This document shows positions 9,875 to 17,917 of a stretch of 64,000 bases of DNA, one piece after another. Location: assembly GCF_029846235.1 (NCBI RefSeq), contig NZ_JARVWP010000006.1, positions 310,001-374,000 of the forward strand, given 5' to 3'. Source of the stretch: Bradyrhizobium sp. CER78 (lineage in GTDB: Bacteria; Pseudomonadota; Alphaproteobacteria; Rhizobiales; Xanthobacteraceae). Below the pieces are notes generated by a model. The model made no database searches, was not told where the DNA came from, and saw only the letters and a program-made list of their open reading frames with translations. Positions within the stretch are counted from its first letter, which is position 1; each line of letters begins with the position of its first letter. The position numbers and the translations under genes are program-made.

Positions 9875-10393
9875 TTAGCGGGAGGTTAACTCCGCCATGA
9901 TCCGGCGCGGAAAGTTGGGGTCGGGCGCGAGCGAAGCCGCCTCAACGCGGCGATGGCCGCCGCGGGCGCTGACGATCAGGGCCGCGGCATCGCGCGCCGA
10001 GAACGTCTTCGACTGCACGTAGACGCGGTAATCGAACGGACCATCGTGGGTAAGATAGATGACAGGACCGGTTGCGGTCGGCTCGCTGGAAATCCCGATC
10101 AGCTGCGGCACCGCGTTGCTTTCGCAGGCGCCGGCTTCGGCATCGTCGATGTCATCGATCACGGTGAAGTCGGCGGCATCCGCGCTGTCGGCGATCTGCA
10201 CCCGGACCGTGGCAAGGCCGGGGTCATCGGTGAAGCTGACGTTAAACTGCGCCTGCCAGGGGATCGACGCGATCTGCATCGTGGCGCCACCCACCTCGAT
10301 GCAGGGCCGGGGACCCGGCAGCAATTCAGCGCGGGCAAATACCGCGGCCACGGCAAGGGGGACCACCGAGGCCAGAACCTTCATACGCAACAT
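9875..10393 (-). CDS. Secreted hypothetical protein
   Basis: A protein of about 172 residues with a cleavable signal peptide: MLRMKVLASVVPLAVAAV is followed by FARA, a plausible AxA-type cleavage site. The mature part is acidic and has no motif I recognise. It contains two cysteines, which could form a disulphide in the periplasm. The start could also be the ATG at 10384; neither has a strong ribosome binding site. It lies on the same strand as the neighbouring sensor kinase and comM but is separated from both by more than 100 bases, so it is likely a single-gene unit. Its function is unknown. Confidence 0.7.
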   Translation of the reverse strand: MLRMKVLASVVPLAVAAVFARAELLPGPRPCIEVGGATMQIASIPWQAQFNVSFTDDPGLATVRVQIADSADAADFTVIDDIDDAEAGACESNAVPQLIGISSEPTATGPVIYLTHDGPFDYRVYVQSKTFSARDAAALIVSARGGHRRVEAASLAPDPNFPRRIMAELTSR

Positions 10394-10524
10394 GACACAA
10401 CTCGCTCGACCCAAGCGTGCCGCGGACCGCGGTGCTTATGGTTTGCGGAGCGTAAATGAGAGTGGTTACCGTCACGTTGACACGCGCGATTTCCGCCACG
10501 AATTGAAACGGGTTTAGGTTCGCG

Positions 10525-12075
10525 TCAGGCCGCGCGGCGCAGATCGTCGGCCAATGCACGATAGGACAGCGCCTCGGCGAGATGCAGCCGGCCGATCGTC
10601 TCCGTGCCGTCGAGATCGGCGAGCGTGCGCGCGACCCGCAGCACGCGGTGATAGCCGCGCGCGGTGAGGTGCATGGTGTCGGCCGCCTCGCGCAGCAGCT
10701 TCTGGCCGTGCGCATCGGGTTGCGCGATGGTCTCGAGCAGCGAGCTCGGTGCTTCCGCGTTGGTGCGGACCTGCGGCATGCCGGCCGCAGCATAACGCGC
10801 GAGCTGGATGTCGCGGGCGGCCGCGACGCGCGCGGCGACCTCGGCCGAGCCCTCCGCCGGCGGCGGCAGGATCAGATCGGCCGCGGTCACGGCGGGCACC
10901 TCGATCCGCAGATCGATGCGGTCCATCAGCGGGCCGGAGATCCGCATCTGGTAGTCGGCGGTGCAGCGGTCGAGCCGGCCGCGCTTGCAGGAATAGCCGG
11001 GCTCATAGGCGTGGCCGCAGCGGCACGGGTTCATCGCCGCGACCAGCATGAAGCGCGCCGGATAGGTGACGCGATGGTTGGCGCGGCTGACCGAGACCTC
11101 GCCGTTCTCCAGCGGCTGGCGCAGCGAATCCAGCACGCGCGGATCGAACTCCGGCAGTTCGTCGAGGAACAGCACGCCCTGATGCGCGAGCGAGATCTCG
11201 CCCGGCTTGGCGCGCATGCCGCCGCCGGTCAGCGCGGCCATGCTGGCGGAATGATGCGGGCTGCGGAACGGGCGCCGCGCCGTCAACGCGCCGTCGCGGA
11301 TCTCGCCGGCGACCGAGGCGATCATCGAGACTTCGAGCAGCTCCGACGGCGACAGCGGCGGCAGGATCGAGGGCAGCCGCGCCGCCAGCATCGATTTGCC
11401 GGCGCCGGGCGAACCCATCATCAGCAGATGATGCCCGCCGGCGGCCGCGATCTCGAGCGCGCGCTTGGCGCTCTCCTGGCCCTTGATGTCGCGCAGGTCG
11501 AGCAGCGCTTCCTCGCGCGCCTCGTTCTGGTCTTGCACCTTCGGCTGCGGCCGCGACAGCAGCTGCGTGCCCTTGAAGTGATTGGCGATCTGGATCAGCG
11601 AGTGGGCTGCGATGATCTGGATGTCGGGGCTCGCCCAGGCGGCTTCCGAGCCGCAGGCGGCCGGACAGATCAATCCCTCGTCGCGCGAATTGGCGCCGAT
11701 CGCGGCGGGCAGCACGCCCGCCACCGGTGCGATCGAGCCGTCGAGCCCGAGCTCGCCGAGCACGGTGAAGCCGCTCAGCGCATCCGGCGGGATCGCGCCG
11801 ATCGCCGCCATCAGGCCGAGCGCGATCGGCAGGTCGTAATGGCTGCCCTCCTTGGGCAGGTCGGCAGGAGCAAGGTTGACGGTGATGCGGCGGGCAGGCA
11901 GCGCGAGGCCGGAGGCGATCAGCGCCGAGCGGACCCGCTCGCGCGCCTCCGACACCGCCTTGTCCGGTAGGCCGACGATCGCAAACGCCGGCAGCCCCGG
12001 CGCGACCTGCACCTGCACGTCGACCGCACGGGCCTCAATCCCCTCGAAAGCGACGGTGGAAACCCGCTGGACCAT
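10525..12075 (-). CDS. comM: YifB/ComM family Mg chelatase-like AAA+ ATPase
   Basis: ComM is a hexameric helicase that promotes branch migration during natural transformation in the species studied; YifB homologues are widespread, including in bacteria not known to be competent. The 516-residue protein begins MVQRVSTVAFEGIEARAVDV. It has an N-terminal Lon-protease-like fold, a Walker A motif GSPGAGKSMLA near residue 215, FLDELPEF as Walker B and a C-terminal Mg_chelatase_C region with AMNPCRCGH. The ATG at 12075 is chosen because AGGGGGAG lies just before it. A predicted LexA operator sits about 60 bases upstream, next to a TTGCGC -35-like element, suggesting SOS control. Confidence 0.93.
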   Translation of the reverse strand: MVQRVSTVAFEGIEARAVDVQVQVAPGLPAFAIVGLPDKAVSEARERVRSALIASGLALPARRITVNLAPADLPKEGSHYDLPIALGLMAAIGAIPPDALSGFTVLGELGLDGSIAPVAGVLPAAIGANSRDEGLICPAACGSEAAWASPDIQIIAAHSLIQIANHFKGTQLLSRPQPKVQDQNEAREEALLDLRDIKGQESAKRALEIAAAGGHHLLMMGSPGAGKSMLAARLPSILPPLSPSELLEVSMIASVAGEIRDGALTARRPFRSPHHSASMAALTGGGMRAKPGEISLAHQGVLFLDELPEFDPRVLDSLRQPLENGEVSVSRANHRVTYPARFMLVAAMNPCRCGHAYEPGYSCKRGRLDRCTADYQMRISGPLMDRIDLRIEVPAVTAADLILPPPAEGSAEVAARVAAARDIQLARYAAAGMPQVRTNAEAPSSLLETIAQPDAHGQKLLREAADTMHLTARGYHRVLRVARTLADLDGTETIGRLHLAEALSYRALADDLRRAA

Positions 12076-12118
12076 GCTCCCCCTATCTTCCGCCACCCAA
12101 GGTAGCGGAGCGGGCTCT

Positions 12119-12143
12119 CCAGCGCAAGAACATTAAGAGAACA
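12119..12143. repeat. Left 25-bp direct repeat (possible att site) containing a LexA box
   Basis: A 25-base sequence opening CCAGCGCAAGAAC is repeated without mismatch at 14159-14183, in the same orientation, 2040 bases away. The bases on either side of the two copies differ. This copy lies about 45 to 70 bases upstream of comM and includes its predicted SOS operator. Perfect direct repeats flanking a foreign-looking segment are typical of site-specific integration. Confidence 0.9.
12128..12142 (-). promoter_or_regulatory. Predicted LexA (SOS) operator upstream of comM
   Basis: GAACATTAAGAGAAC fits the alphaproteobacterial LexA consensus GAAC-N7-GAAC (GTTC-N7-GTTC on the other strand). On the comM strand it ends directly beside TTGCGC, which with CTACCT 16 bases later would make a sigma-70-type promoter. 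A bound repressor would therefore cover the -35 region. The call rests on the motif and position only. Confidence 0.7.
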
Positions 12144-12421
12144 AGCAAGCGTGCCGCCAATCGCTCACCGTCCCGCCAAGCTGGAGCGGCGCACGAATCG
12201 AATGCGCGCTGAGGGCGTACAATTAGAGATTGATTTCGTTCAGCGCGAAAAGTGATTCGCGGTCAATGGGTTATCTAACTACTTGATTCGACAGCAGGAA
12301 TCTGGTAAGAAATCACGAGGCAGGCAACGCCGGAAGAAACCCGAGTCATGCTTTGCATGACAGCCGTATGGATGCCTCACCGCGACGGTGGGACTACAAA
12401 CCAGCGGTGTCCTCAGGGTCC
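12144..12421. other. Islet segment without a recognised gene
   Basis: About 280 bases between the left direct repeat and the short tandem repeats. No convincing open frame, tRNA or known structured RNA was seen. It contains a GAGGCAGGC sequence at about 12319 whose inverse GCCTGCCTC lies at about 12426, and a small hairpin GTCATGCTTTGCATGAC at about 12346. Confidence 0.5.
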
Positions 12422-12509
12422 GGGGGCCTGCCTCACTTTTTGGTACCGGCCTGTTTCAAGCCAACGGCGGCCTAGTTTAAATTTGAAGGCGGCCTGTTTT
12501 GAGTTGAAG
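12422..12509. repeat. Four imperfect tandem units of about 22 bp, IS-end-like
   Basis: Units beginning near 12422, 12444, 12466 and 12488 share a GGCCTG/A core followed by a T-rich stretch; the last two start GGCGGCCTAGTTTAAAT and GGCGGCCTGTTTTGAGT. Regularly spaced terminal repeats of this kind occur at the ends of IS21-family elements, and this may be a remnant of one. They overlap the 3' end of the small membrane protein gene. The IS21 link is an inference from form only. Confidence 0.4.
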
Positions 12510-12687
12510 AACGATTTGACCTGATCAACAACACTATTGGCAGGGCAACTGTCAGAGCCAGTACGGGCAGACCAATCGTCACCACAGCGAAAACCGCCGG
12601 GTTGGTAGTACCGAACAGCCACATAGCGCCTATTACCAACTCAATCACGGCTAAGCCGATCAAACGGCCCATAATTGATCTATTCAT
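12472..12687 (-). CDS. Small two-helix membrane protein
   Basis: The 71-residue product starts MNRSIMGRLIGLAVIELVIG and has two hydrophobic segments at about residues 7-26 and 31-52, followed by a polar tail. Its ATG overlaps the stop codon of the upstream DUF3800 gene by eight bases, which implies coupled translation and supports it as a real gene. The tail is encoded by the GGCCTG repeats, so the original C-terminus may have been replaced. No family is recognised. It may work with the DUF3800 protein, but only position suggests this. Confidence 0.55.
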   Translation of the reverse strand: MNRSIMGRLIGLAVIELVIGAMWLFGTTNPAVFAVVTIGLPVLALTVALPIVLLIRSNRSSTQNRPPSNLN

Positions 12688-13531
12688 TTCGCTCTCTAAG
12701 GGCTGCCTTGTAGTGATCGAAAATGCGTCTCTGCTCAGGAGTCGCGCGGCTGAGAAAGTTGTCGGGCATCAGCTTTAATCCGTAATCAAAAACCAGACCG
12801 TTGCGACCTCGCGCCATACGTGGCTCTAGTGCGATTGCCGGAGAGACATCCGCGCTAGTGACAGACTGATAGAATGACGAAGCGATTGAATCGCTCAATT
12901 GAAGGCCCGCACGTTCGGAATTGTCGATGGCGGCGATCTGGTGAATTGGGTCTACCACGGACCATTTGAGATCACCCCGCCGCAAAAATAAGGCGTTCGC
13001 TTTGCTCTGCATTCTTAGCCAACAAAGATACGCTTGTAGGTGCCCGTATCTCAGGCCCTTACGGCGCGCAAACTCAAGCCGGACGGTGCGCGGCTCTCCA
13101 TAGTCGCGGTAGGATCGCTGCTCGCAGAAGTCCGTGACGCGCTCTAGTAGGAGGCGCGTAATCCACCAGTAGAACCAGGTTCGGCCAGCTAGCACCGAAG
13201 CAGCTTCCGCCTTCTTGTTCCGGTAGCCGTGCATATTGGCTTTGTTCGAGATGACCGCAAAGCAGCGAACTGGAAGTTTAGCGATGCTGGCGCAAACCAT
13301 TGCGCGCCGCCAATCGTCTAGGGGCTGAAAATGCAGCGTCCGGCGCTGTTCTAGACGAATCTGCTTTAGGATATCGCGCACCCAAACGGTCTCGCGCTGA
13401 GCTTCCGCGCGGACAACCAAGGCGGAGAGAACGAACCATTCGCTCGCGCCGTTCGGATCGATCGGACGAACACTGGCGACTCCATCGTCGCCAGATTCGT
13501 CAATGTACGCCACGTAGGAAACTTTAGGCAT
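12680..13531 (-). CDS. DUF3800 domain protein
   Basis: A 283-residue protein of the DUF3800 family, recognised by the N-terminal VAYIDESGDDG motif, the LHFQPL segment and the C-terminal block with LQLSDSIASSFYQS containing a conserved LxxADxxA-like pattern (here LQLSDSIAS). The family's conserved acidic residues suggest a metal-dependent nuclease fold, but its function is not established. Members are common in mobile elements and next to defence genes. The ATG at 13531 is preferred to a TTG at 13540. The gene lies inside the direct-repeat islet and is followed by an overlapping membrane protein gene. Confidence 0.8.
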   Translation of the reverse strand: MPKVSYVAYIDESGDDGVASVRPIDPNGASEWFVLSALVVRAEAQRETVWVRDILKQIRLEQRRTLHFQPLDDWRRAMVCASIAKLPVRCFAVISNKANMHGYRNKKAEAASVLAGRTWFYWWITRLLLERVTDFCEQRSYRDYGEPRTVRLEFARRKGLRYGHLQAYLCWLRMQSKANALFLRRGDLKWSVVDPIHQIAAIDNSERAGLQLSDSIASSFYQSVTSADVSPAIALEPRMARGRNGLVFDYGLKLMPDNFLSRATPEQRRIFDHYKAALRERNE

Positions 13532-13543
13532 CGCTGTCAAAAA

Positions 13544-13678
13544 GTCTCAATAGAGAAGTTTAAGCAAGCCGCCCGCGACCTCGAAGCGGACGACAGCGAA
13601 AAGCGGTTCAATGAAAGGCTGGGCAAGATCGCAAAGCAGAAGCCTGCGTCAAAGCCAGCAAAGAAGTCGAAGAAGTAA
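13544..13678 (+). pseudogene. 5'-truncated remnant of a short basic protein gene
   Basis: A plus-strand frame reads SIEKFKQAARDLEADDSEKR and continues to a lysine-rich end before TAA at 13676. No ATG, GTG or TTG is available in frame upstream, because the frame runs straight into the divergent DUF3800 start. The charged peptide resembles small hypothetical proteins I associate with this genus. I infer that its 5' end was lost when the islet was assembled. A non-standard start cannot be excluded. Confidence 0.5.
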
Positions 13679-13691
13679 ATGAACCGCGCGC

Positions 13692-14009
13692 CTATTGTGA
13701 TGCTGTCCCTTGGGGCCGGGCAGTCGATCCTCTTTCGTAGCTCTGGCGCATCACGTCATTCATGTAGAGCCATTGGCGAAGGATATTCGTCATGGCCCTA
13801 TGAGCCTCAGCGAACATCTCCTGAAGGCCGCCTTGGCCCGGAATGGCGATATCAATCGGAAAATTTGCGAGCCACTGACCGCTCTCGCTGTAGATGCCGA
13901 ACATGAAGCGAGCCGCCTGATGCCCGTGCAATATCTCCATGGAGTCGAGGCGGAGGGCAGAATCGGTATGGCCGTCCTCGGGCACTAAATGATTTGGCAC
14001 TTGAGCCAT
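13692..14009 (-). CDS. Hypothetical protein in the islet
   Basis: A 105-residue protein starting MAQVPNHLVPEDGHTDSALR, with no membrane segment and no recognised domain. GGAG lies about seven bases before the ATG at 14009, which favours this start over longer in-frame options up to 14045. It is the first minus-strand gene after the right direct repeat, whose LexA box lies about 160 bases upstream. Its function is unknown. Confidence 0.6.
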   Translation of the reverse strand: MAQVPNHLVPEDGHTDSALRLDSMEILHGHQAARFMFGIYSESGQWLANFPIDIAIPGQGGLQEMFAEAHRAMTNILRQWLYMNDVMRQSYERGSTARPQGTASQ

Positions 14010-14158
14010 TTGGAATCTCCGGTTGAGTCGAATCGGTTGTAACAACCTATAGGATTCATAACCGGAACCCGGAAATTAGCGTGTCGCAAAAGAATTCAAG
14101 CCGCTGTTTCGCAACCGTTATCCACGGGATGGGTTTGAAAGGTGCACAACTGCGCTGC

Positions 14159-14183
14159 CCAGCGCAAGAACATTAAGAGAACA
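14159..14183. repeat. Right 25-bp direct repeat (possible att site) containing a LexA box
   Basis: Identical over 25 bases to 12119-12143 and in the same orientation. Beyond it the sequence differs (TCCGGGGG here, AGCAAGCG at the left copy). Outside lies a short hairpin and then the 3' end of the metallo-beta-lactamase-fold gene. Confidence 0.9.
14168..14182 (-). promoter_or_regulatory. Second LexA box, duplicated with the islet
   Basis: The same GAACATTAAGAGAAC as at comM. Its orientation relative to the minus-strand islet genes is the same as at comM, so it may place them under SOS control. The downstream sequence lacks an obvious -10 element at the right distance, so a working promoter is uncertain. 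Confidence 0.5.
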
Positions 14184-14221
14184 TCCGGGGGCGACGCGCG
14201 CCGTCCCCGGATGGCCGGCCG

Positions 14222-15193
14222 TCACAGCGTCATCTGCATCGGCTCGGGATAATAATGGAAGCCCTCGCCGGCCTTGGCGACGTGGCCGTAGCCCGGCCAG
14301 GCGAAGTGATAGGACATCACAGGCGTCTTGTTCGCGGCCAGCATCTCCAGGAGCCTGACCCGCGAGGCCGCCGCCTGCTTCGGATCGGTGTCGTAGGAGA
14401 ATTCCATCCGCGGCCGCTCCAGCAGCAGCACCGCGTGATGCGAGAGGTCGCCGAGGAAGGCGAACGACTTGCCGCCCGAGCTCACCATGAAGATGGTGTG
14501 GCCAACGGTGTGGCCGGGCGCTGCGATCGCCTGCACGCCGGGTAGGAATTCCTGGCCGTCCTTGAAGAACACGATGCGGTCGCGCACCGGCAGCAGGTTC
14601 TTGCGGGCGTGCACGACAAAGTCCTTCAACGGACTGCCCATCTTGCCTTCGTCGGTCCAGAAATCGAGATCGCTCTGCGCGATGTAGTACTGCGCATTCG
14701 GGAACAGCGGCTTGTCGTCGGCGCCGACGATACCGCCGATATGATCGATATGCGCGTGCGACAGCACGACGGCGTCGATGTCCTCCGGCTTGATGCCGGC
14801 TTCCTGCATGCTCTTCTGCTGCCGGCCGGTGGTCGGACCGAACGCCTTCGACGTGCCCATGCCGGTATCGAACAGAATCAACTTGTCGCCGGTGTTGACG
14901 ATCGGCGAATTCTGCTCGAGCACGACATTGTCGGGCGAGAGGAAGTTGTCGGAGAGCATCTTCTTCACTTCTTCCTTCGGCACGCCGGTGAAGGTGCCGG
15001 AGGGATCGCCGAGCGGAAGCGGACCATCGGAGACGACGGTGACTTCGGCATCGCCGAGCACGAAGCGGTGCCAATAGGGAGTCTGCGTGCCGAGCTTCGG
15101 CGCGCGCGCTTGTGCAGTGCCGCCGAGGAGTGTGCTGGCGCCGAGACCGGCACCGAGCGCGAGCAAGGATCGTCGTGAGACATTGAGCGTCAT
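14222..15193 (-). CDS. Exported metallo-beta-lactamase-fold hydrolase
   Basis: The 323-residue protein begins MTLNVSRRSLLALGAGLGAS, a probable twin-arginine signal, and should act in the periplasm. The zinc-binding motif of the superfamily is present as SHAHIDHIGG near residue 138, with later histidines in PGHTVGH and an aspartate in FLGDLSHH. It resembles quorum-quenching or AidB-like lactonase-type members of the family, but the substrate cannot be told from sequence. GGAGGA upstream of the ATG at 15193 fixes the start; longer frames have no such site. It appears to be a single-gene unit. Confidence 0.85.
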   Translation of the reverse strand: MTLNVSRRSLLALGAGLGASTLLGGTAQARAPKLGTQTPYWHRFVLGDAEVTVVSDGPLPLGDPSGTFTGVPKEEVKKMLSDNFLSPDNVVLEQNSPIVNTGDKLILFDTGMGTSKAFGPTTGRQQKSMQEAGIKPEDIDAVVLSHAHIDHIGGIVGADDKPLFPNAQYYIAQSDLDFWTDEGKMGSPLKDFVVHARKNLLPVRDRIVFFKDGQEFLPGVQAIAAPGHTVGHTIFMVSSGGKSFAFLGDLSHHAVLLLERPRMEFSYDTDPKQAAASRVRLLEMLAANKTPVMSYHFAWPGYGHVAKAGEGFHYYPEPMQMTL

Positions 15194-15381
15194 AACGTCT
15201 TCCTCCACAATTTTTATGAGTTTGTCGCGTTGTTGCCCGCGCGTTGGCCCGCCGCTTGACCTGACACAGGCAAGAGGATGCTGCCCGCGCCTGCGCAAGC
15301 TGGCAAGTAGAATAAGGCGAACGCAGGCACGGCCAGGCGCTGGCTGAATTTCAGCCGGCCTGTGCGACGCACAAGGGAGGA

Positions 15382-16329
15382 TTACTTCGCGGCGCGCTTC
15401 TTCTCGATGGTATCCCAGATCTTGGCCGCGACGTCGGGGCCGTTGAGCCGCGCAATGGCGCGGATGCCGGTCGGCGACGTGACGTTGATCTCGGTCAAAT
15501 TGCCGTCGATCACATCAAGGCCGACGAACATCAGGCCAAGTTCGCGCAGCGCGGGCCCGACGGTGGCGCAGATTTCGCGCTCGCGATCCGAGAGCTCGGT
15601 CGCCTTGGCTGCACCGCCGCGCACCATGTTGGAGCGCAGATCGTCCGCCGCCGGCACACGGTTGACGGCGCCGGCGAACTCGCCGTCGACCAGGATGATG
15701 CGCTTGTCGCCATGCTTCACCTCGGGGAGGAAGCGCTGGATCACCCAGGGCTCCTTGAAGGTGACCGAGAACATGTCGAACAGCGAGCCGAAATTCATGT
15801 CCTGCGGCATCACGCGAAACACCGCGGCGCCGCCATGGCCGTGCAACGGTTTCATGACGACGGCGCCGTGCTGGTCGCGGAACGCATTGATCTCGTCGAG
15901 GTCGCGCGAGATCAGGGTCGGCGGCATCAGCTGCGGGAAATTCATCACGAACAGCTTTTCCGGCGCGTTGCGCACGCTGGCCGGGTCGTTGACGACCAGC
16001 GTCTTCGGATGGATGCGCTCCAAAAAGTGCGTCGAGGTGATGTAGGCGAGATCGAACGGCGGGTCCTGCCGCAGCAGGACGACGTCGAAGCCGTTGAGCG
16101 CCTCGCGCTTCGCTTCGCCCAGCGTGAAGTGATCGCCGACCTCGTCGCGCACGGTGAGCGGCTGCACCGGCGCCACCAGTTCCTCGCCGCGCAGCGACAG
16201 CTTGTCGGGCGTGTAGTAGGAAATGCCGTGGCCGCGCTTCTGTGCCTCGAGCAGCAGCGCAAAGGTCGAATCGCCGCGGATGTTGATGCGCGCGATGGGA
16301 TCCATCTGGACGGCGATCTTCAATTTCAT
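15382..16329 (-). CDS. gshB: Glutathione synthetase
   Basis: GshB joins glycine to gamma-glutamylcysteine with ATP to make glutathione. The 315-residue protein has the prokaryotic family N-terminus [20 protein letters not shown]. The ATP-grasp substrate region shows [12 protein letters not shown] near residue 89 and [16 protein letters not shown] near 116, then [13 protein letters not shown] near 161. It lies downstream of yraN on the same strand after a short gap, as in relatives, and is probably cotranscribed with rsmI-yraN. Confidence 0.97.
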   Translation of the reverse strand: MKLKIAVQMDPIARINIRGDSTFALLLEAQKRGHGISYYTPDKLSLRGEELVAPVQPLTVRDEVGDHFTLGEAKREALNGFDVVLLRQDPPFDLAYITSTHFLERIHPKTLVVNDPASVRNAPEKLFVMNFPQLMPPTLISRDLDEINAFRDQHGAVVMKPLHGHGGAAVFRVMPQDMNFGSLFDMFSVTFKEPWVIQRFLPEVKHGDKRIILVDGEFAGAVNRVPAADDLRSNMVRGGAAKATELSDREREICATVGPALRELGLMFVGLDVIDGNLTEINVTSPTGIRAIARLNGPDVAAKIWDTIEKKRAAK

Positions 16330-16359
16330 AGGCGTATCCCGAGAGGTCTGAGGGTAACT

Positions 16360-16758
16360 TTAAGGGCTTGCGTCGAATGCCGCTAACAGATGGCGCGGCA
16401 GGCTCCTCGGCGCAATCAGCACGGCGTCGAATCTGAGGTCAAATTCAGCATGTTCGGGATGCGCCATCAGCCAGGCCTGGGCGGCATTGACGATGCGCTG
16501 CTGCTGGCGCGGCGTCACCGCATAGGCGGCGTCGTCGAGTCTGGCACGGGCCTTGACCTCGACGAAGGCGACGAGGTTGCGCCGCCGCGCCACCAGGTCG
16601 ATCTCGCCATAGGGGGTGCGGAAGCGTTTCGCCAGGATGCGATAGCCCTTGGCGATCAGGAGGGCCGCGGCGCGGCTTTCGGCCGACAGGCCGGTGCGGA
16701 ATGCGGCGACGCGTTCGGGCGAGGCGCTGTCAGTCTTCGCGCTGTCAGTCTTGGCCAT
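16360..16758 (-). CDS. YraN family (UPF0102) predicted endonuclease
   Basis: The 132-residue protein contains the UPF0102 core: an [18 protein letters not shown] stretch near residue 45 and [10 protein letters not shown], which form the D-x(n)-E-x-K site of restriction-endonuclease-like folds. Its role is not established. The N-terminus carries a duplicated KTDSA, reflecting a small tandem DNA repeat. The ATG at 16758 overlaps the end of rsmI, so translation is probably coupled. The order rsmI-yraN near an LpoA-like gene matches the well-known enterobacterial cluster. Confidence 0.88.
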   Translation of the reverse strand: MAKTDSAKTDSASPERVAAFRTGLSAESRAAALLIAKGYRILAKRFRTPYGEIDLVARRRNLVAFVEVKARARLDDAAYAVTPRQQQRIVNAAQAWLMAHPEHAEFDLRFDAVLIAPRSLPRHLLAAFDASP

Positions 16759-17698
16759 CGCCTTCCCCGACGGTTTTGGCAAGCTCGAGGGCGCGGGCGT
16801 AGACCTCGCGGCGCGGCCGGCCCGACAGCTCGACCGCATGCGCCACCGCGTCCTTGACGCTGCCGCGCGCGAGCTGCGCGCGCAGCAGATCGTCGAGCGA
16901 ATTCTCGTCCATCATCCCGGCATCATCGGCCGGCGGCCCGATCACGAGCACGAACTCGCCGCGGGTCTCCAGCGCGTCTGCATTTGCCGCAAGCTCGGCG
17001 ACCGGCGCGCGCTTGACCTCCTCGTGCAGCTTGGTCAGCTCGCGGCAGATCGCTGCATGGCGATCACCCATGATCTCGGCGAGATCGCGCAGCGTGTCCT
17101 GCACGCGATTGCCGGATTCGAACATCACGAGCGTCGCATCGATCCGGGCGAGCTCATTGAGCCGCGCGCGGCGCGCATGCTCCTTCGCCGGCAAAAATCC
17201 CTCGAAGAAGAACCGGTCGGTCGGCAGCGCGGCCACCGACAGCGCCGTCAGCACCGACGACGGCCCGGGCACCGCGATGACGGCATGCCCGGCGGCGCAG
17301 ACCTCGCGCACCAGCTTGAAGCCGGGGTCCGATATCAGCGGGGTCCCGGCATCGGACACCAGCGCGATCGAGGCGCCCTGCGCCAACCGCTCCAGGATCT
17401 TGGGCCGGGCCTGCGCGGCATTATGCTCGTGGTAAAGCGCGAGCTCGGCGGAGATCGCGTAACGCTCGGTCAGCCGGCGCGTGATCCTGGTGTCCTCGCA
17501 GGCGATGACGTCGACACCCGCCAGCGTCTCCAGCGCGCGCAGGGTGATGTCGGCGAGGTTTCCGATCGGGGTCGCGACCAGATGGAGCCCCGGCCTGGCC
17601 TTTGGCGCGGCCAGCTGCTGGCCGCCGATCGAAAAGCTTCTGGCCGCAGCACCTGTCGTGGCATCGGAACTGTGGAGGGAACTGGCTTTTGCGCGCAT
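16745..17698 (-). CDS. rsmI: 16S rRNA (cytidine(1402)-2'-O)-methyltransferase
   Basis: RsmI methylates the ribose of C1402 in 16S rRNA near the decoding centre. The 317-residue SAM-dependent protein has the tetrapyrrole-methylase fold motifs [17 protein letters not shown] near residue 40, [11 protein letters not shown], and [14 protein letters not shown] near residue 114, and GPSSVLTAL. An N-terminal extension of about 35 residues precedes the domain. It is divergent from the LpoA-like lipoprotein gene and overlaps yraN at its 3' end. Confidence 0.95.
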   Translation of the reverse strand: MRAKASSLHSSDATTGAAARSFSIGGQQLAAPKARPGLHLVATPIGNLADITLRALETLAGVDVIACEDTRITRRLTERYAISAELALYHEHNAAQARPKILERLAQGASIALVSDAGTPLISDPGFKLVREVCAAGHAVIAVPGPSSVLTALSVAALPTDRFFFEGFLPAKEHARRARLNELARIDATLVMFESGNRVQDTLRDLAEIMGDRHAAICRELTKLHEEVKRAPVAELAANADALETRGEFVLVIGPPADDAGMMDENSLDDLLRAQLARGSVKDAVAHAVELSGRPRREVYARALELAKTVGEGDGQD

Positions 17699-17917
17699 AA
17701 TGCCAATCTAGAGGGACGGCAGCACTTGCGCCACATCCGGAAACCGCGATGACGGAAGGCGGTTGCTGAGGGAAACGGGAGCCGTGGCAAGGGCGCCGCG
17801 GGGCCATAATCCTTTTGTTTTAGTTAACTATTCGCCGACAATATGCCCAAATCCACCCGCCTCATCAGAGGTCGATGGAGTCCTGGCCGATCCTGGTCGG
17901 CCAAGAGAAGAGAGACG

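Larger units (their letters stand above)
12119..14183. mobile_element. Two-kilobase genomic islet flanked by 25-bp direct repeats
   Basis: The segment between the two identical 25-bp repeats is visibly richer in A+T than its surroundings. It carries a DUF3800 gene with a coupled small membrane protein gene, a hypothetical gene, a 5'-truncated gene fragment and a set of about 22-bp imperfect repeats resembling the ends of an IS. No integrase or transposase gene is present, so the islet is either non-autonomous or a decayed remainder of a larger element. Removing one repeat and the islet would restore an uninterrupted comM upstream region. Confidence 0.75.

Noticed and set aside
12300..12420. 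Possible structured RNA in the islet (several small inverted repeats)
   Set aside because: The pieces do not match tRNA, tmRNA, 6S, SRP RNA or group II intron domains that I can recognise, and the stems are short.
13679..13906. Plus-strand frame of 75 codons in the islet, directly after the gene fragment
   Set aside because: It runs opposite the better supported minus-strand gene at 13692-14009, which has a ribosome site; no domain is visible.
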